Shown one piece after another: positions 1 through 9,490 of a stretch of DNA of 64,000 nucleotides; position 1 is the first letter of the stretch; the number at the start of each line of letters is the position of its first letter. The DNA lies in NCBI RefSeq assembly GCF_018687715.1, contig NC_056752.1:50376653-50440652 (forward strand). Reading direction: 5' to 3'. The stretch comes from Carya illinoinensis. Its lineage: Eukaryota; Streptophyta; Magnoliopsida; Fagales; Juglandaceae. The position numbers were made by a program, and so were the translations under genes. The notes below the pieces were generated by a model. That model was not told the origin of the DNA and did no database searches. It worked only from the letters and a program-made list of their open reading frames with translations.

Positions 1-180
1 CGAGAGAGAGTGTTTGATATTCTTTCAATGGAAAGTGTAAATGAAGATAATTTCATGGGGAGAGGTGGCTGGAGATACTTATGGATGAGATATGGAAGAG
101 ATGAGGCTGGAGTTGAGAGTTGAGTGTAGTTTTCTCCTACCCAAAATATCCATAAAAGATTATCTCATAATATTCTATCC

Positions 181-312
181 AATAGTATCTACAAAAAATC
201 AACTTAAGATATTTTTATCTAATAATATCTATAAAAATCAACTCAAAATATTTTTACCCAATAATATTCATGAAAATTACCTCAAGATATTTTTTTTTAT
301 CCAATAATATCT
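181..312. repeat. Tandem repeat, about 40-bp unit, 3+ copies
   Basis: The unit begins 'aataatatctataaaaatca' and ends in a T-rich run. It occurs three times in a row with substitutions, then a partial fourth copy. It explains the repetitive short open frame over 92-307, which is therefore not called as a gene. Confidence 0.7.
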
Positions 313-1347
313 ACAGTTTTGAACAGACGTTTTGACCGAAAATATGAAAAAATGTTATTGCGCCATAAGATTTTAAATAACCCTCCGAGTCTAATGGTAC
401 AGACCATAATACATTTTGACACTTCTAACTATCTCCAATAATCAAAAACACACTTCTGATACCATAGTAAATAATAACACTAACTATGTAGTTAGACAAA
501 AACCTATACGATTAATGGATTCGTAAAAACTTATGGGGTTTTCACGAGGTTCCTAAAGTTAATAGAAATTTCACAATTGAATTTCTAGCGGGCTGTTACA
601 GACCAGTACGGCCAAAATATGCCGTACAGGCCACTGGTTCGGTATAGGTATTGAACCTGTTTTGTATCACTCCAAATACCAGTCATACCTACCAATATTT
701 TGGTCTGTACCAGCCGGTATTTCGACCTTTATATATATTTTTTTTCAAACTATAAATTCATTTTTTGACTTCCAATTCATACCAAATTATTTGTAATTTA
801 TATATATATGTATTTATGTATAAATTATTTATATATAAATTATTATTTTAAAATATAATTTATATATATTTATAATATAATTTATTTATATATCAATTAT
901 TTTAAAATGATATATAAAATGATATTAATATTAAAATATTTCATTTTAAAGCAAAGTGATCACATAAAGAAAATGCCAATTTCAAGATAAAAGTTATTCC
1001 AATATTTCTCTGCCGACTCGAAGATGATGGAACAATTATTAATTATAATAAAGGAAAAAGAAGTAAACAATATTTTAAGTTTGAAAAATGATATTTATAA
1101 TCGTGATTGTGCAAACGGCGTATAGTCATTTTAAAAAAAATAAATTAATATAAGATCCACATAAAAAAAAAATTATTTTTATAATTTTTTTTTATTCATT
1201 CTGTATCACTATTTACATTTTATTTACATTTATGAACTGTAGGTAACATCCCTCTTTTGAGTTTTATTTGAATTTCAGATCTTACTCTCCGAATGCTTGA
1301 TATTAAAGAGATCTTCTTGAATATTATGTAATAACCACTTGGAAGAA

Positions 1348-1548
1348 AAGTAAATATAAAATAAAGAAGATGACAAAAAGAAAAATTAGATGAATTTACA
1401 TTAATCATCGACGTGACTTAAAGCAAATTCAAGTACTAGTCTCAAGTACTAGACAACTATTGCTCGTTAGGCCATATAAAATAAAGAAGATGACAAAAAA
1501 AAAAAAAAAAAATGTAGATGAATTGTACGTCGATCATTAACTGCACAG
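1348..1548. repeat. Direct duplication, about 65 bp, about 120 bp apart
   Basis: The word 'atataaaataaagaagatga' occurs near 1354 and again near 1474. Both copies continue with a related 'tagatgaatt...cgtcgat' stretch. The second copy is interrupted by a long A run (about 1494-1511). Confidence 0.55.
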
Positions 1549-2187
1549 TCTACACTGACTGCCATTACAGAAAGGTGTATTTAAAATATAAAATAAAAAC
1601 GGGTCGGGTTGGAAATTCTCTTTTCCGAGAACTGAAATCGGTTATTCGGATTATCGGGTTTGCTTGCAGGCCATTTATTCGGGCCAGTTTGGAACGTGCA
1701 CTTTTCGGGTCGGGTCGGGCAAACAGCCCTGGACCATTGATTTAAAGGATGTAAAGCAATCTGTAGATCATATTCTCGCATTCTTTACAACGCAAATAAA
1801 CTAATTTCTTCATCCCTAGATAAAGTTCTCCCACTGTGACAATATAATTGAAAGATACAAATACTTGAAATCATTTCAACTCGTGAATAGCACTTGAATT
1901 TGTGTGTATGGCGGTAACCCATTGAGTCATTTGTATGTTCATCACGATTTATTACAGTAGGGATGATCTTCCTCGTTTTCTCTATCGGCTAAAACCTGAC
2001 AAACGATGCCTGCCTATGGAAGCAGAGACTAGGAACGCAAGACCACGATAGGGAGTTTCTTATTCTATTGTCCTAGCAAAGGAAAGATGTCATGTTTGTC
2101 CCTGCCAATATAATTGGTTAAATTGTCTCGTCGTTTGTCAATTGTCACTGAGAAAGATCTTCTCCCCTCTGTTTGGGGCAGTGATCT

Positions 2188-2371
2188 CCAGCTTCCCCTG
2201 CACCGTCATTTCCCGAAGGTTATGTGACTTATGTTCCCCTTCACACTGCAGAGGCAGAGAAAGGAGTACCCGAAGGCCAGCAAGCAGGAGAACCACAACT
2301 TCCTCCAGTTGATCCCATGATTGAATATCTCAAGGTGCTGATAAAAGAATGGAACTTTCAAGAACATCTGC
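2188..2371 (+). other. Unidentified exon-like open stretch
   Basis: An open frame runs from about 2191 to 2371 between a possible acceptor ('ctccag' near 2192) and a 'ctgcag|gt' junction near 2371. Its composition is unlike the AT-rich surroundings: proline/glutamate-rich, including 'EPQLPPVDPMIEYLKVL' and 'IKEWNFQEHLQ'. I do not recognise the family. It may be one exon of a gene fragment moved here, since no partner exons are visible between this stretch and the transposon at 3481. An ATG start is not visible in this frame. Confidence 0.3.
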
Positions 2372-3480
2372 AGGTTTACCCATTTATTAGCATCCTATAC
2401 AAAGCATATATACATATATATATTTTCACACAGATGAGTCTTTACAACATAACATATATGCATATGCCATTCTAGGTACGTACGTAGGTTATTTTTTAGC
2501 CGAAAGATGAAGGTTGTGAGTTGTTGTTGACTAGTAATCAGAATACAGATGATTTTCTTTCTCATCAAAGATGAAGTGTTCGCTAGCTGACAATGTTCAG
2601 CAATTAAAAAATAGATATTAAGGCGAAAAATAGATAGCCGTCCAAGTGGCAAGAAATGACGAGTGGCATGGAGATATTTTGAGGGAGTTATAAATTTATA
2701 TTATCCAATTTTACTGTCCTTCGTCGCTGAAACTAGATAATATATTTTAATTAATTAAAATATAGATGTATTTGTCTAAGAATATGTGACAAATTGTGGG
2801 TCGTGGGTCAGAATACCTGTCTGTCTGTTCAACTCTGCACATTGACTTCTGTGCAAGAAATTAATTGGTACCTAGTAACAGCTGGATGGAAATGACATTA
2901 CAGTGATGAGTCAATGACGTCACATTACCTACCCTTTGCAAATATCACATCTTCTTAGGAACTAATATTGTTACCATGAAAAGTTTGAAATTCGTTGAAG
3001 TTGAAGTTGAAGTGTTAGTCGTTAGAATAGAATATTTCTATTATTTTGATATAGATATTAAATATATAAATTATATGTTAAAATAATATTAATTTAAATC
3101 TTAAAATTATACGTAATTGAGAAACTGATTGAAAAATATGAGTAAAGGTTAATGTTGGAAAAAATAAGTTATGGTTTCTATTTAGAGATGAAATGTGATG
3201 GTTTTATATTAAAGAAAGGAGTTAAATAAAATATTATTATTATTTAAAAATTTAAAAAAATTAAATTATTTATTATATTTTATGTAAAAATTTAAAAATT
3301 TTATAATAATAAAATTACATACTTTTCAAATCTAGACGAGGTTAAGCAAACTCAAAACGCCAACCCTTATTATAAAAGGGAAAAAAATTGCATTCGCTGT
3401 ATGATATACTTCAAGCACCATTTGAACTGTCATGATCTTCTTATAAATTGCACCATCCAGTCTCCCAAAAAAGTCACAAG
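2372..3480. other. Intergenic, no gene seen
   Basis: AT-rich sequence without a supportable reading frame. 3170-3330 resembles the dispersed low-complexity repeat seen elsewhere (see 36445-36800). It ends at the left target-site copy of Copia-1. Confidence 0.5.
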
Positions 3481-3915
3481 TGTTATTAAACTATCAAAAG
3501 GAGAGAGAGAGAGAGAGAGATAGAACTCAGAGAAGTTATGAAACTTATGAATTTCTTAAAGAATTCAACGATATATATAGGCGTACAAAGGGAACTATGC
3601 AAGTTACTATGCAGTACTATGCTGGTACTGTGCATATTTACTATGCAGTACTATGCTGGTACTATGCACTGTGCGATGTCGGCCATTTACTATGCTAGTT
3701 ACTATGCAGTACTATGCTGGCACTATGCGCACTGTGCGATGTCGGCCATTTACTATGCCAGTTACTATGCAGTACTATGCTGGCACTATGCACACTGTGC
3801 GATGTCGGCCATTTACTATGCCAGTTACTATGCAGTACTATGCTGGCACTATGCACTGTGCATTTGACGGCTAGCTCAAGGTGGTCATACAATTTTACAA
3901 TGTTATTTTACAACA
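3481..3915 (-). repeat. Copia-1 3' LTR (435 bp)
   Basis: Plus-strand sequence begins 'tgttattaaac' and ends 'ttttacaaca'. It differs from the 9051-9485 copy at two positions I can find (near 3496 and 3695). It contains a (GA)n run near 3501-3519 and the 63-bp tandem array at about 3655-3850. The short plus- and minus-strand open frames here are by-products of a repeat whose period is a multiple of three. Confidence 0.95.
3655..3850. repeat. 63-bp tandem array inside Copia-1 LTR
   Basis: Three nearly identical 63-bp units are each built from 'gtgcgatgtcggccatttac' followed by repeats of 'tactatgc'. A degenerate shorter version precedes them (3595-3655). The same array sits in the other LTR (about 9225-9420). 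The related LTRs at 55189 and 60235 lack it and carry only short 'agtgctagtcgtcaaa' repeats at the equivalent place. Confidence 0.9.
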
Positions 3916-3927
3916 CTCCCCCTTTGG
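3916..3927 (-). other. Copia-1 polypurine tract
   Basis: Read on the minus strand, 'aaagggggag' directly precedes the TG of the 3' LTR. This is the expected plus-strand priming site for reverse transcription. The decayed relative has 'aaaggggaag' in the same place (60225-60234). Confidence 0.85.
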
Positions 3928-3948
3928 ATGACCACTTATAATGAATAT

Positions 3949-4124
3949 GCCTCGTTAAAACCTTGCCAAGGAAAAACCCTGTGGGAAAAAACCAATGGCG
4001 AAGGAAAAAGAGTACAATATTCATGTATACCGTAAAATGCTTTAAGATTGCCTCATTAAAACCTTGCGAAGGAAAACCCAGTGGGATAAAACCTTAGCGA
4101 AGGAAAAAGAGTACAATCAGCATA
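3949..4124 (-). repeat. Duplicated 3' untranslated motif of Copia-1
   Basis: Two roughly 75-bp direct copies (3949-4024 and 4050-4124, period about 101 bp) share 'aaggaaaaagagtacaat' and 'ttaaaaccttg'. They lie between the pol stop and the purine tract. A similar pair is recognisable in the older relative near 60030-60205, so this is a conserved part of the element's 3' untranslated region. Confidence 0.75.
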
Positions 4125-4137
4125 AGTCTTCAAGACG

Positions 4138-7100
4138 TTACTCCCCCTGAAAAGTGCATGATAAAAGGTCTTCAAGTCTCCGCATTCCAATGTTCTGCAC
4201 AATCTTCTTAAATGTTGCAGTTGGTAATGCTTTTGTAAATAAATCTGCCAGATTATCACTTGATCGTATCTGCTTGACTTTAATTTCACCTTTTTCTTGA
4301 AGTTCATGAGTATAAAAGAATTTAGGTGAAATATGTTTGGTTCTATCACCTTTGATATATCCTCCTCTAATTTGAGCAATACAAGCAGCATTATCTTCGT
4401 ATAAAGTTGTTGGACTATCATTAATCACTGGAAGACCACACTTTTCTTGAATATGTTGGATCATTGATCTTAACCAAATGCATTCTCGACTTGCTTCATG
4501 AATTGCAATGATCTCTGAGTGATTTGAAGATGTAGCAGATAGTATTTGTTTGACAGATCTCCATGATATAGCAGAATTTCCATAAGTAAATACATATCCA
4601 GTCTGAGATCTACCTCTGTGTGGATCTGAAAGATAACCTGCATCTGCATATCCAACTAATTGTGGACTTGAACCATATTGATAAAATAATCCCATATCAA
4701 CCGTACCTCGAAGGTATCGAAGGATATGTTTAATGCCATTCCAATGTCTTCGAGTTGGTGCGGAACTATATCTTGCAAGTAAATTAACTGAAAATGCAAT
4801 ATCAGGCCGAGTGCAATTTGCAAGATACATCAGGGCTCCAATTGCACTGAGATAAGGTATTTCAGAACCAAGAATTTCTTCATTGTCTTCACAAGGACGA
4901 AATGGATCCTTCTGCACATCAAGTGATCGAACAACCATTGGAGTACTCAGGGGATGAGCTTTGTCCATGTAAAAATGTTTCAAGACTTTCTCTGTATAAT
5001 TTGATTGATGAATGAGAATTCCATTTGGCAAATGCTCGAGCTGCAGGCCGAGACAAAATTTCGTTTTGCCAAGATCTTTCATTTCAAATTCATTCTTTAA
5101 ATATGTAGCAGTTCTTCTGATCTCTTCAGGAGTTCCAACAAGATTTAGATCATCAACATAAACCGCAATAATAACAAATCCGGAGTCTGATTTCTTAATA
5201 AAAACACATGGGCATATTGGATTATTCTCAAATCCTTCTTTCAATAGATATTCGCTAAGGCGTTTATACCACATGCGTCCGGATTGTTTTAACCCATATA
5301 AAGATCTTTGAAGCTTAATAGAATACATACTTCTGGATGTACTCAGATTAGAAGCTTCAGGCATTTTATATCCTTCAGGGATTTTCATATATATGTCATG
5401 ATCTAATGATCCATATAAATATGCGGTGACCACATCCATCAACTGCATATCCAATCTTTTTATAACTGCCAAACTAATCAAATATCTGAATGTGATTGCA
5501 TCCATAACAGGAGAGTATGTTTCCTCATAATCAATCCCCGGTTTCTGCAGGAAACCTTGTGCAACAAGTCGTGCTTTATATCGCACAATTTCATTACTTT
5601 CATTACGTTTACGTATAAATACCCATTTATATCCAACGGGTATTACACCCTTTGGTGTTTGTATAATTGGTCCAAAGACCTCTCGCTTTGCTAGCGAGTT
5701 TAATTCAGCTTCAATAGCTGATTTCCATTTTGGCCAGTCATCTCTATGTCGACATTCTTCGACAGTTCTTGGCTCAATTTCTTCATTACTTCTGGTAATG
5801 TCAAGAGCCATTTTATATGAGAATATGTTGTCGACAACAGTTTTATTTCTATTCAAAATTTCTCCTGTATTCATGAAATGTATCGAGATCTCGTTATTTT
5901 CAGGTACCTGTCCCTCTTCAAGGGAAGACATTTCATGAAATACCTCTTCAGGAGGTTCTTTCTCAGGAGATTTACTCTCTTCATGAGCATCAATTACTCT
6001 TATGGCCTGTGTTGGTATGGATTCTTCAGGAGTACCAAATTCATTTTGTATTTTCTTCTTTCGAGGAATTTTGTCCTTAGCACCAATAGGCCGTCCACGC
6101 TTCAGGCGTATCTTAGACTCGCCTATTGCTATTTTGGCAACTTGTCCTTCAGGGACTGCAATCCTTGCTGGAACATTAACAGCAGGAATATATGATTTTA
6201 CCACACCTTTAGTGTCAGTAAATGCATCCGGTAATTGGTTTGCAACACTTTGCAAATGAATAATCTTTTGAACCTCTAGATTACATTCTTTTGTACGAGG
6301 ATCAAATTGGGAAAGAGCTTTATTTTCCCAAGTAATTTCTTGTCGTGTTTCAGGCACCGACTTCTCTTTACACAATGTTTGTCGTGCTTCAGGCACCGAC
6401 TTCTCATTACCCATTGTTGGAAAAATGGATTCGTCAAAATGACAATCCTCAAAACGTGCCTTAAACATATCCCCTGTAAGAGGCTCAAGGTATCTGATAA
6501 TAGATGGAGAATCAAACCCAACATATATCCCAAGTCTACGTTGAGGGCCCATCTTTGTACGTTGTGGAGGTGCAATTGGAACATATACAGTACATCCAAA
6601 AGTACGAAGATGAGAGATATTTGGTTGCTGACCAAATGCAAGCTGTAATGGTGAATATTTGTGATATGCTGATGGTCTAACTCGAATTAATGATGCTGCA
6701 TGAATTATAGCATGTCCCCAAGCAGAAATAGGAAGATTTGATTTCATGAGTAAAGGTCTAGCGATTAGCTGAAGCCTTTTAATCAATGATTCAGCTAAAC
6801 CATTTTGAGTATGTGTGTGGGCAACTGGATGTTCAACATCTATTCCTATTGACATGCAATAATTATCAAAAGCTTGAGATGTAAATTCTCCTGCATTATC
6901 CAATCGAATAGTTTTAATTGGATAATCAGGGAATTGTGCTCGTAGCTTAATTATTTGTGCAAGAAGTTTAGCAAATGCAGCATTTCTAGTGGAAAGTAAA
7001 CAAACATGTGACCATCGACTTGATGCATCAATTAAAACCATAAAATATCTGAACGGTCCACTTGATGGTTGAATAGGCCCACATATATCTCCATGAATCC

Positions 7101-7770
7101 TTTGTAAAAACGATGGAGATTCAAAACCAACCTTTGAGATAGATGGTTTGATAATCAATTTACCTTGAGAACATGCAGAGCATGGATATTCATTGGGTAA
7201 GATAATCTTCTGATTCTTTAGGGGATGCCCATACGAATTATCAATTATTCGTCTCATCATTATTGATCCCGGATGTCCAAGGCGATCATGCCAAGTCATA
7301 AATATTTTAGGATCAATGCACTTCTGGTGCATTACAACATGTGATTCAATTGTTCTCATTTTTGTATAATACAATCCAGATGAGAGGGCAGGCAGTTTTT
7401 CTAATACGAGCTTCTGGCTCGAAATTATTTTAGTAATGAGAAGATGCTCTTTATCGTCTTCGTTAATGGTTTCAATATGACAACCATTACGACGTATATC
7501 TTTAAAACTTAATAAATTTCTTCTGGATTGTGAAGAAAATAGAGCATCATCAATGCAAAATTTGGTGCCATTAGGCAACACAATATAAGCTCTTCCGGAG
7601 CCTTCAATTAGATTCGATGAACCGGAGATGGTATGAACATAGGCTTTACTCAATGTTAGATTTTGAAAATATTTTTTATCCTTAAGAATTGTATGAGTTG
7701 TAGCACTGTCAGCCAGACATACATCTTTATTATTCATCTCGGAGATAGAAAGTTCATCAATAAGACTCAT
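4138..7770 (-). CDS. pol: Copia-1 pol: protease-integrase-RT-RNase H polyprotein
   Basis: The 1,210-residue open frame has no internal stop. Near the N-terminus is the aspartic protease signature LADSATTHTIL (about residue 20). The integrase zinc region (WHDRLGHPG ... CSACSQGK) lies around 155-205. The integrase core follows, with HGDICGP, RLDNAGEF (about 290) and HTQNGLAES. RT begins near 690 with the conserved YKWVF and KARLVAQGF blocks, and its YVDD catalytic box is near 870. RNase H has YADAGY and YEDNAA (about 1,123) and ends with DLFTKALPTATFKK. The frame starts 88 nt after the gag stop and is in a different reading frame, so it is not a simple readthrough extension. All catalytic residues I can check are present. 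Confidence 0.95.
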   Translation of the reverse strand: MSLIDELSISEMNNKDVCLADSATTHTILKDKKYFQNLTLSKAYVHTISGSSNLIEGSGRAYIVLPNGTKFCIDDALFSSQSRRNLLSFKDIRRNGCHIETINEDDKEHLLITKIISSQKLVLEKLPALSSGLYYTKMRTIESHVVMHQKCIDPKIFMTWHDRLGHPGSIMMRRIIDNSYGHPLKNQKIILPNEYPCSACSQGKLIIKPSISKVGFESPSFLQRIHGDICGPIQPSSGPFRYFMVLIDASSRWSHVCLLSTRNAAFAKLLAQIIKLRAQFPDYPIKTIRLDNAGEFTSQAFDNYCMSIGIDVEHPVAHTHTQNGLAESLIKRLQLIARPLLMKSNLPISAWGHAIIHAASLIRVRPSAYHKYSPLQLAFGQQPNISHLRTFGCTVYVPIAPPQRTKMGPQRRLGIYVGFDSPSIIRYLEPLTGDMFKARFEDCHFDESIFPTMGNEKSVPEARQTLCKEKSVPETRQEITWENKALSQFDPRTKECNLEVQKIIHLQSVANQLPDAFTDTKGVVKSYIPAVNVPARIAVPEGQVAKIAIGESKIRLKRGRPIGAKDKIPRKKKIQNEFGTPEESIPTQAIRVIDAHEESKSPEKEPPEEVFHEMSSLEEGQVPENNEISIHFMNTGEILNRNKTVVDNIFSYKMALDITRSNEEIEPRTVEECRHRDDWPKWKSAIEAELNSLAKREVFGPIIQTPKGVIPVGYKWVFIRKRNESNEIVRYKARLVAQGFLQKPGIDYEETYSPVMDAITFRYLISLAVIKRLDMQLMDVVTAYLYGSLDHDIYMKIPEGYKMPEASNLSTSRSMYSIKLQRSLYGLKQSGRMWYKRLSEYLLKEGFENNPICPCVFIKKSDSGFVIIAVYVDDLNLVGTPEEIRRTATYLKNEFEMKDLGKTKFCLGLQLEHLPNGILIHQSNYTEKVLKHFYMDKAHPLSTPMVVRSLDVQKDPFRPCEDNEEILGSEIPYLSAIGALMYLANCTRPDIAFSVNLLARYSSAPTRRHWNGIKHILRYLRGTVDMGLFYQYGSSPQLVGYADAGYLSDPHRGRSQTGYVFTYGNSAISWRSVKQILSATSSNHSEIIAIHEASRECIWLRSMIQHIQEKCGLPVINDSPTTLYEDNAACIAQIRGGYIKGDRTKHISPKFFYTHELQEKGEIKVKQIRSSDNLADLFTKALPTATFKKIVQNIGMRRLEDLLSCTFQGE

Positions 7771-7858
7771 GATTCTACAAAATATATAAAACTTTCATTA
7801 CTAAAAAAAACATTACAGAATAAAAATATTTTACAATAATATAAAGGAAATACATTAA

Positions 7859-8908
7859 TTAAAAAGGAACACTTCCATGATCAACTCTACCACTAGAATC
7901 CTCAAAGAAATCAGAAACATCAAGACTTGTAATATCTTCTCCATCTATAGAATTTAAAGCATATGATGGTTCAGCAAAATTTGTTTCAAATTTCTTTGTT
8001 TTTTCTTTTATGGAAGATTGGTATAAGTCAACCAAGTGTTTAGCTGTACGACAGGTACGAGACCAATGTCCAGTCATACCACATCTATGGCATTCATCTT
8101 CATATTTCTTTACAAATTTATTTTGAGGACCTTTGCCCTTGTCTGAGTTGAACCACTTCTGGTGGTACGGTGTATATCTATTATTTTCCCTTTTAGTGTG
8201 GTCACTTCTAGGACCTCCACTTCTATAGTTTTTCTTACCACGTCCACGCCCTCTTTTTCTTTGAAAAGATGCACCATTCGCTTCTGGGAATGATGTAAAT
8301 CTAGTACCATTCACTTCAGGGAATGATATAGAACCAGTAGGACGTGACTGGTGATTTCTTAATAAAAGCTCATTATTCTGCTCAGCTAATAGAAGACAAG
8401 ATATAAGTTCAGAATATTTCTTGAACTTTCGCTCTCGATACTGCTGCTGCAGGAGCACATTCGAGGCATGAAAAGTAGTATATGTCTTCTCTAACAAGTC
8501 ATCATCAGTGACTTTTTCACCACATAATTTCAATAGCGAGCTAATTTTAAAGAGTGCAGAGTTATACTCACTAACACTCTTGAAGTCTTGCAACCTCAGG
8601 TGCATCCAATCATGACGAGCTTTTGGGAGGATTACAGTTTTCTGGTGTTCATATCTCTCCCTTAAATCATTCCACAAAATAAGTGGATTTTTCACCGTTA
8701 GATACTCAGTTTTTAATTCTTCATGAAGATGGTGCCGAAGGAAAATCATTGCCTTAGCACGGTCCTGCAGGGACCCTTGATTTCCTTCTTTAATTGTATC
8801 TCCCAGGTTCATTGCATCCAGATGGATCTCAGCATCAAGGATCCAAGATAAATAATTTTTCCCAGAAATGTCAAGAGCAACGAATTCCAATTTTGTAAGA
8901 TTTGACAT
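7859..8908 (-). CDS. gag: Copia-1 gag: nucleocapsid protein with zinc knuckle
   Basis: A 349-residue open frame begins MSNLTKLEFVALDISGKNY. The N-terminal part is the UBN2-like copia gag domain (contains WNDLRERYEHQK). A basic Arg/Gly-rich stretch follows (about 225-260), then one CCHC knuckle CHRCGMTGHWSRTC at about 272-285. The acidic C-terminus ends DHGSVPF. The start is supported by the same ATG and sequence in the plus-strand relative at 55622. The stop is conserved in that relative too, so gag appears to be a separate protein rather than a truncated gag-pol. Confidence 0.95.
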   Translation of the reverse strand: MSNLTKLEFVALDISGKNYLSWILDAEIHLDAMNLGDTIKEGNQGSLQDRAKAMIFLRHHLHEELKTEYLTVKNPLILWNDLRERYEHQKTVILPKARHDWMHLRLQDFKSVSEYNSALFKISSLLKLCGEKVTDDDLLEKTYTTFHASNVLLQQQYRERKFKKYSELISCLLLAEQNNELLLRNHQSRPTGSISFPEVNGTRFTSFPEANGASFQRKRGRGRGKKNYRSGGPRSDHTKRENNRYTPYHQKWFNSDKGKGPQNKFVKKYEDECHRCGMTGHWSRTCRTAKHLVDLYQSSIKEKTKKFETNFAEPSYALNSIDGEDITSLDVSDFFEDSSGRVDHGSVPF

Positions 8909-9035
8909 TTTCTACATATATAAATCAAGAACATAAGTATGTTTAATATTTCATATTCATTTTGAAAACTATAAAAAAATATATTGAAAGACTTACTTGA
9001 AGTAGAGGACTATTAGCTTCAAAATCGTCAGAACT

Positions 9036-9050
9036 CTCGTGCTGATAACG
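9036..9050 (-). other. Copia-1 primer-binding region
   Basis: Immediately inside the 5' LTR the minus strand reads 'cgttatcagcacgag'. The same sequence follows the 5' LTR of the relative at 55465-55479. Position and conservation fit a tRNA primer site, but it is not the usual initiator-Met 3'-end complement (TGGTATCAGAGC) and I cannot assign the tRNA. Confidence 0.65.
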
Positions 9051-9485
9051 TGTTATTAAACTATCGAAAGGAGAGAGAGAGAGAGAGAGATAGAACTCAG
9101 AGAAGTTATGAAACTTATGAATTTCTTAAAGAATTCAACGATATATATAGGCGTACAAAGGGAACTATGCAAGTTACTATGCAGTACTATGCTGGTACTG
9201 TGCATATTTACTATGCAGTACTATGCTGGTACTATGCACTGTGCGATGTCGGCCATTTACTATGCCAGTTACTATGCAGTACTATGCTGGCACTATGCGC
9301 ACTGTGCGATGTCGGCCATTTACTATGCCAGTTACTATGCAGTACTATGCTGGCACTATGCACACTGTGCGATGTCGGCCATTTACTATGCCAGTTACTA
9401 TGCAGTACTATGCTGGCACTATGCACTGTGCATTTGACGGCTAGCTCAAGGTGGTCATACAATTTTACAATGTTATTTTACAACA
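9051..9485 (-). repeat. Copia-1 5' LTR (435 bp)
   Basis: Plus-strand sequence begins 'tgttattaaac' and ends 'ttttacaaca', followed by the right target copy ACAAG. It contains the same 63-bp tandem array (about 9225-9420) and (GA)n run as the 3' LTR. Confidence 0.95.
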
Positions 9486-9490
9486 ACAAG

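Larger units (their letters stand above)
1..2187. other. AT-rich intergenic region with short repeats
   Basis: No gene is recognisable here. Besides the tandem repeats listed separately, 590-735 holds a GC-richer dispersed repeat with 'ccggtatttcgacc'-type words that recur around 21260-21420 and 43560-43720. Positions 1090-1210 look like a degenerate relative of the MITEs at 26.9-27.9 kb (same 'ttattcattctgta' and A/T-rich core). Positions 1600-1740 carry 'gggtcggg'-type repeat words. The short open frames are not supported by codon structure or homology. Confidence 0.5.
3476..9490 (-). mobile_element. Copia-1: complete Ty1/copia LTR retrotransposon with 5-bp TSD
   Basis: The element spans 3481-9485 (6,005 bp). 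It is bounded by two 435-bp LTRs that start TG and end CA, and by a perfect target duplication ACAAG at 3476-3480 and 9486-9490. The coding order on the minus strand is LTR, primer-binding region, gag, protease-integrase-RT-RNase H, purine tract, LTR. Integrase precedes reverse transcriptase, which defines the copia superfamily. The LTRs differ at only two positions by eye, and both coding frames are open, so insertion was recent and the copy may still be competent. A decayed relative lies at 55189-60489. Confidence 0.96.

Noticed and set aside
3480..3941. Several overlapping open frames of 65-109 codons on both strands (and again at 9050-9508)
   Set aside because: They arise because the 63-bp LTR repeat is a multiple of three and stop-poor in several frames. 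Nothing about them is gene-like.
5878..6648. Plus-strand frames of 85-113 codons inside Copia-1
   Set aside because: Shadows of the minus-strand pol frame, which has all family motifs.
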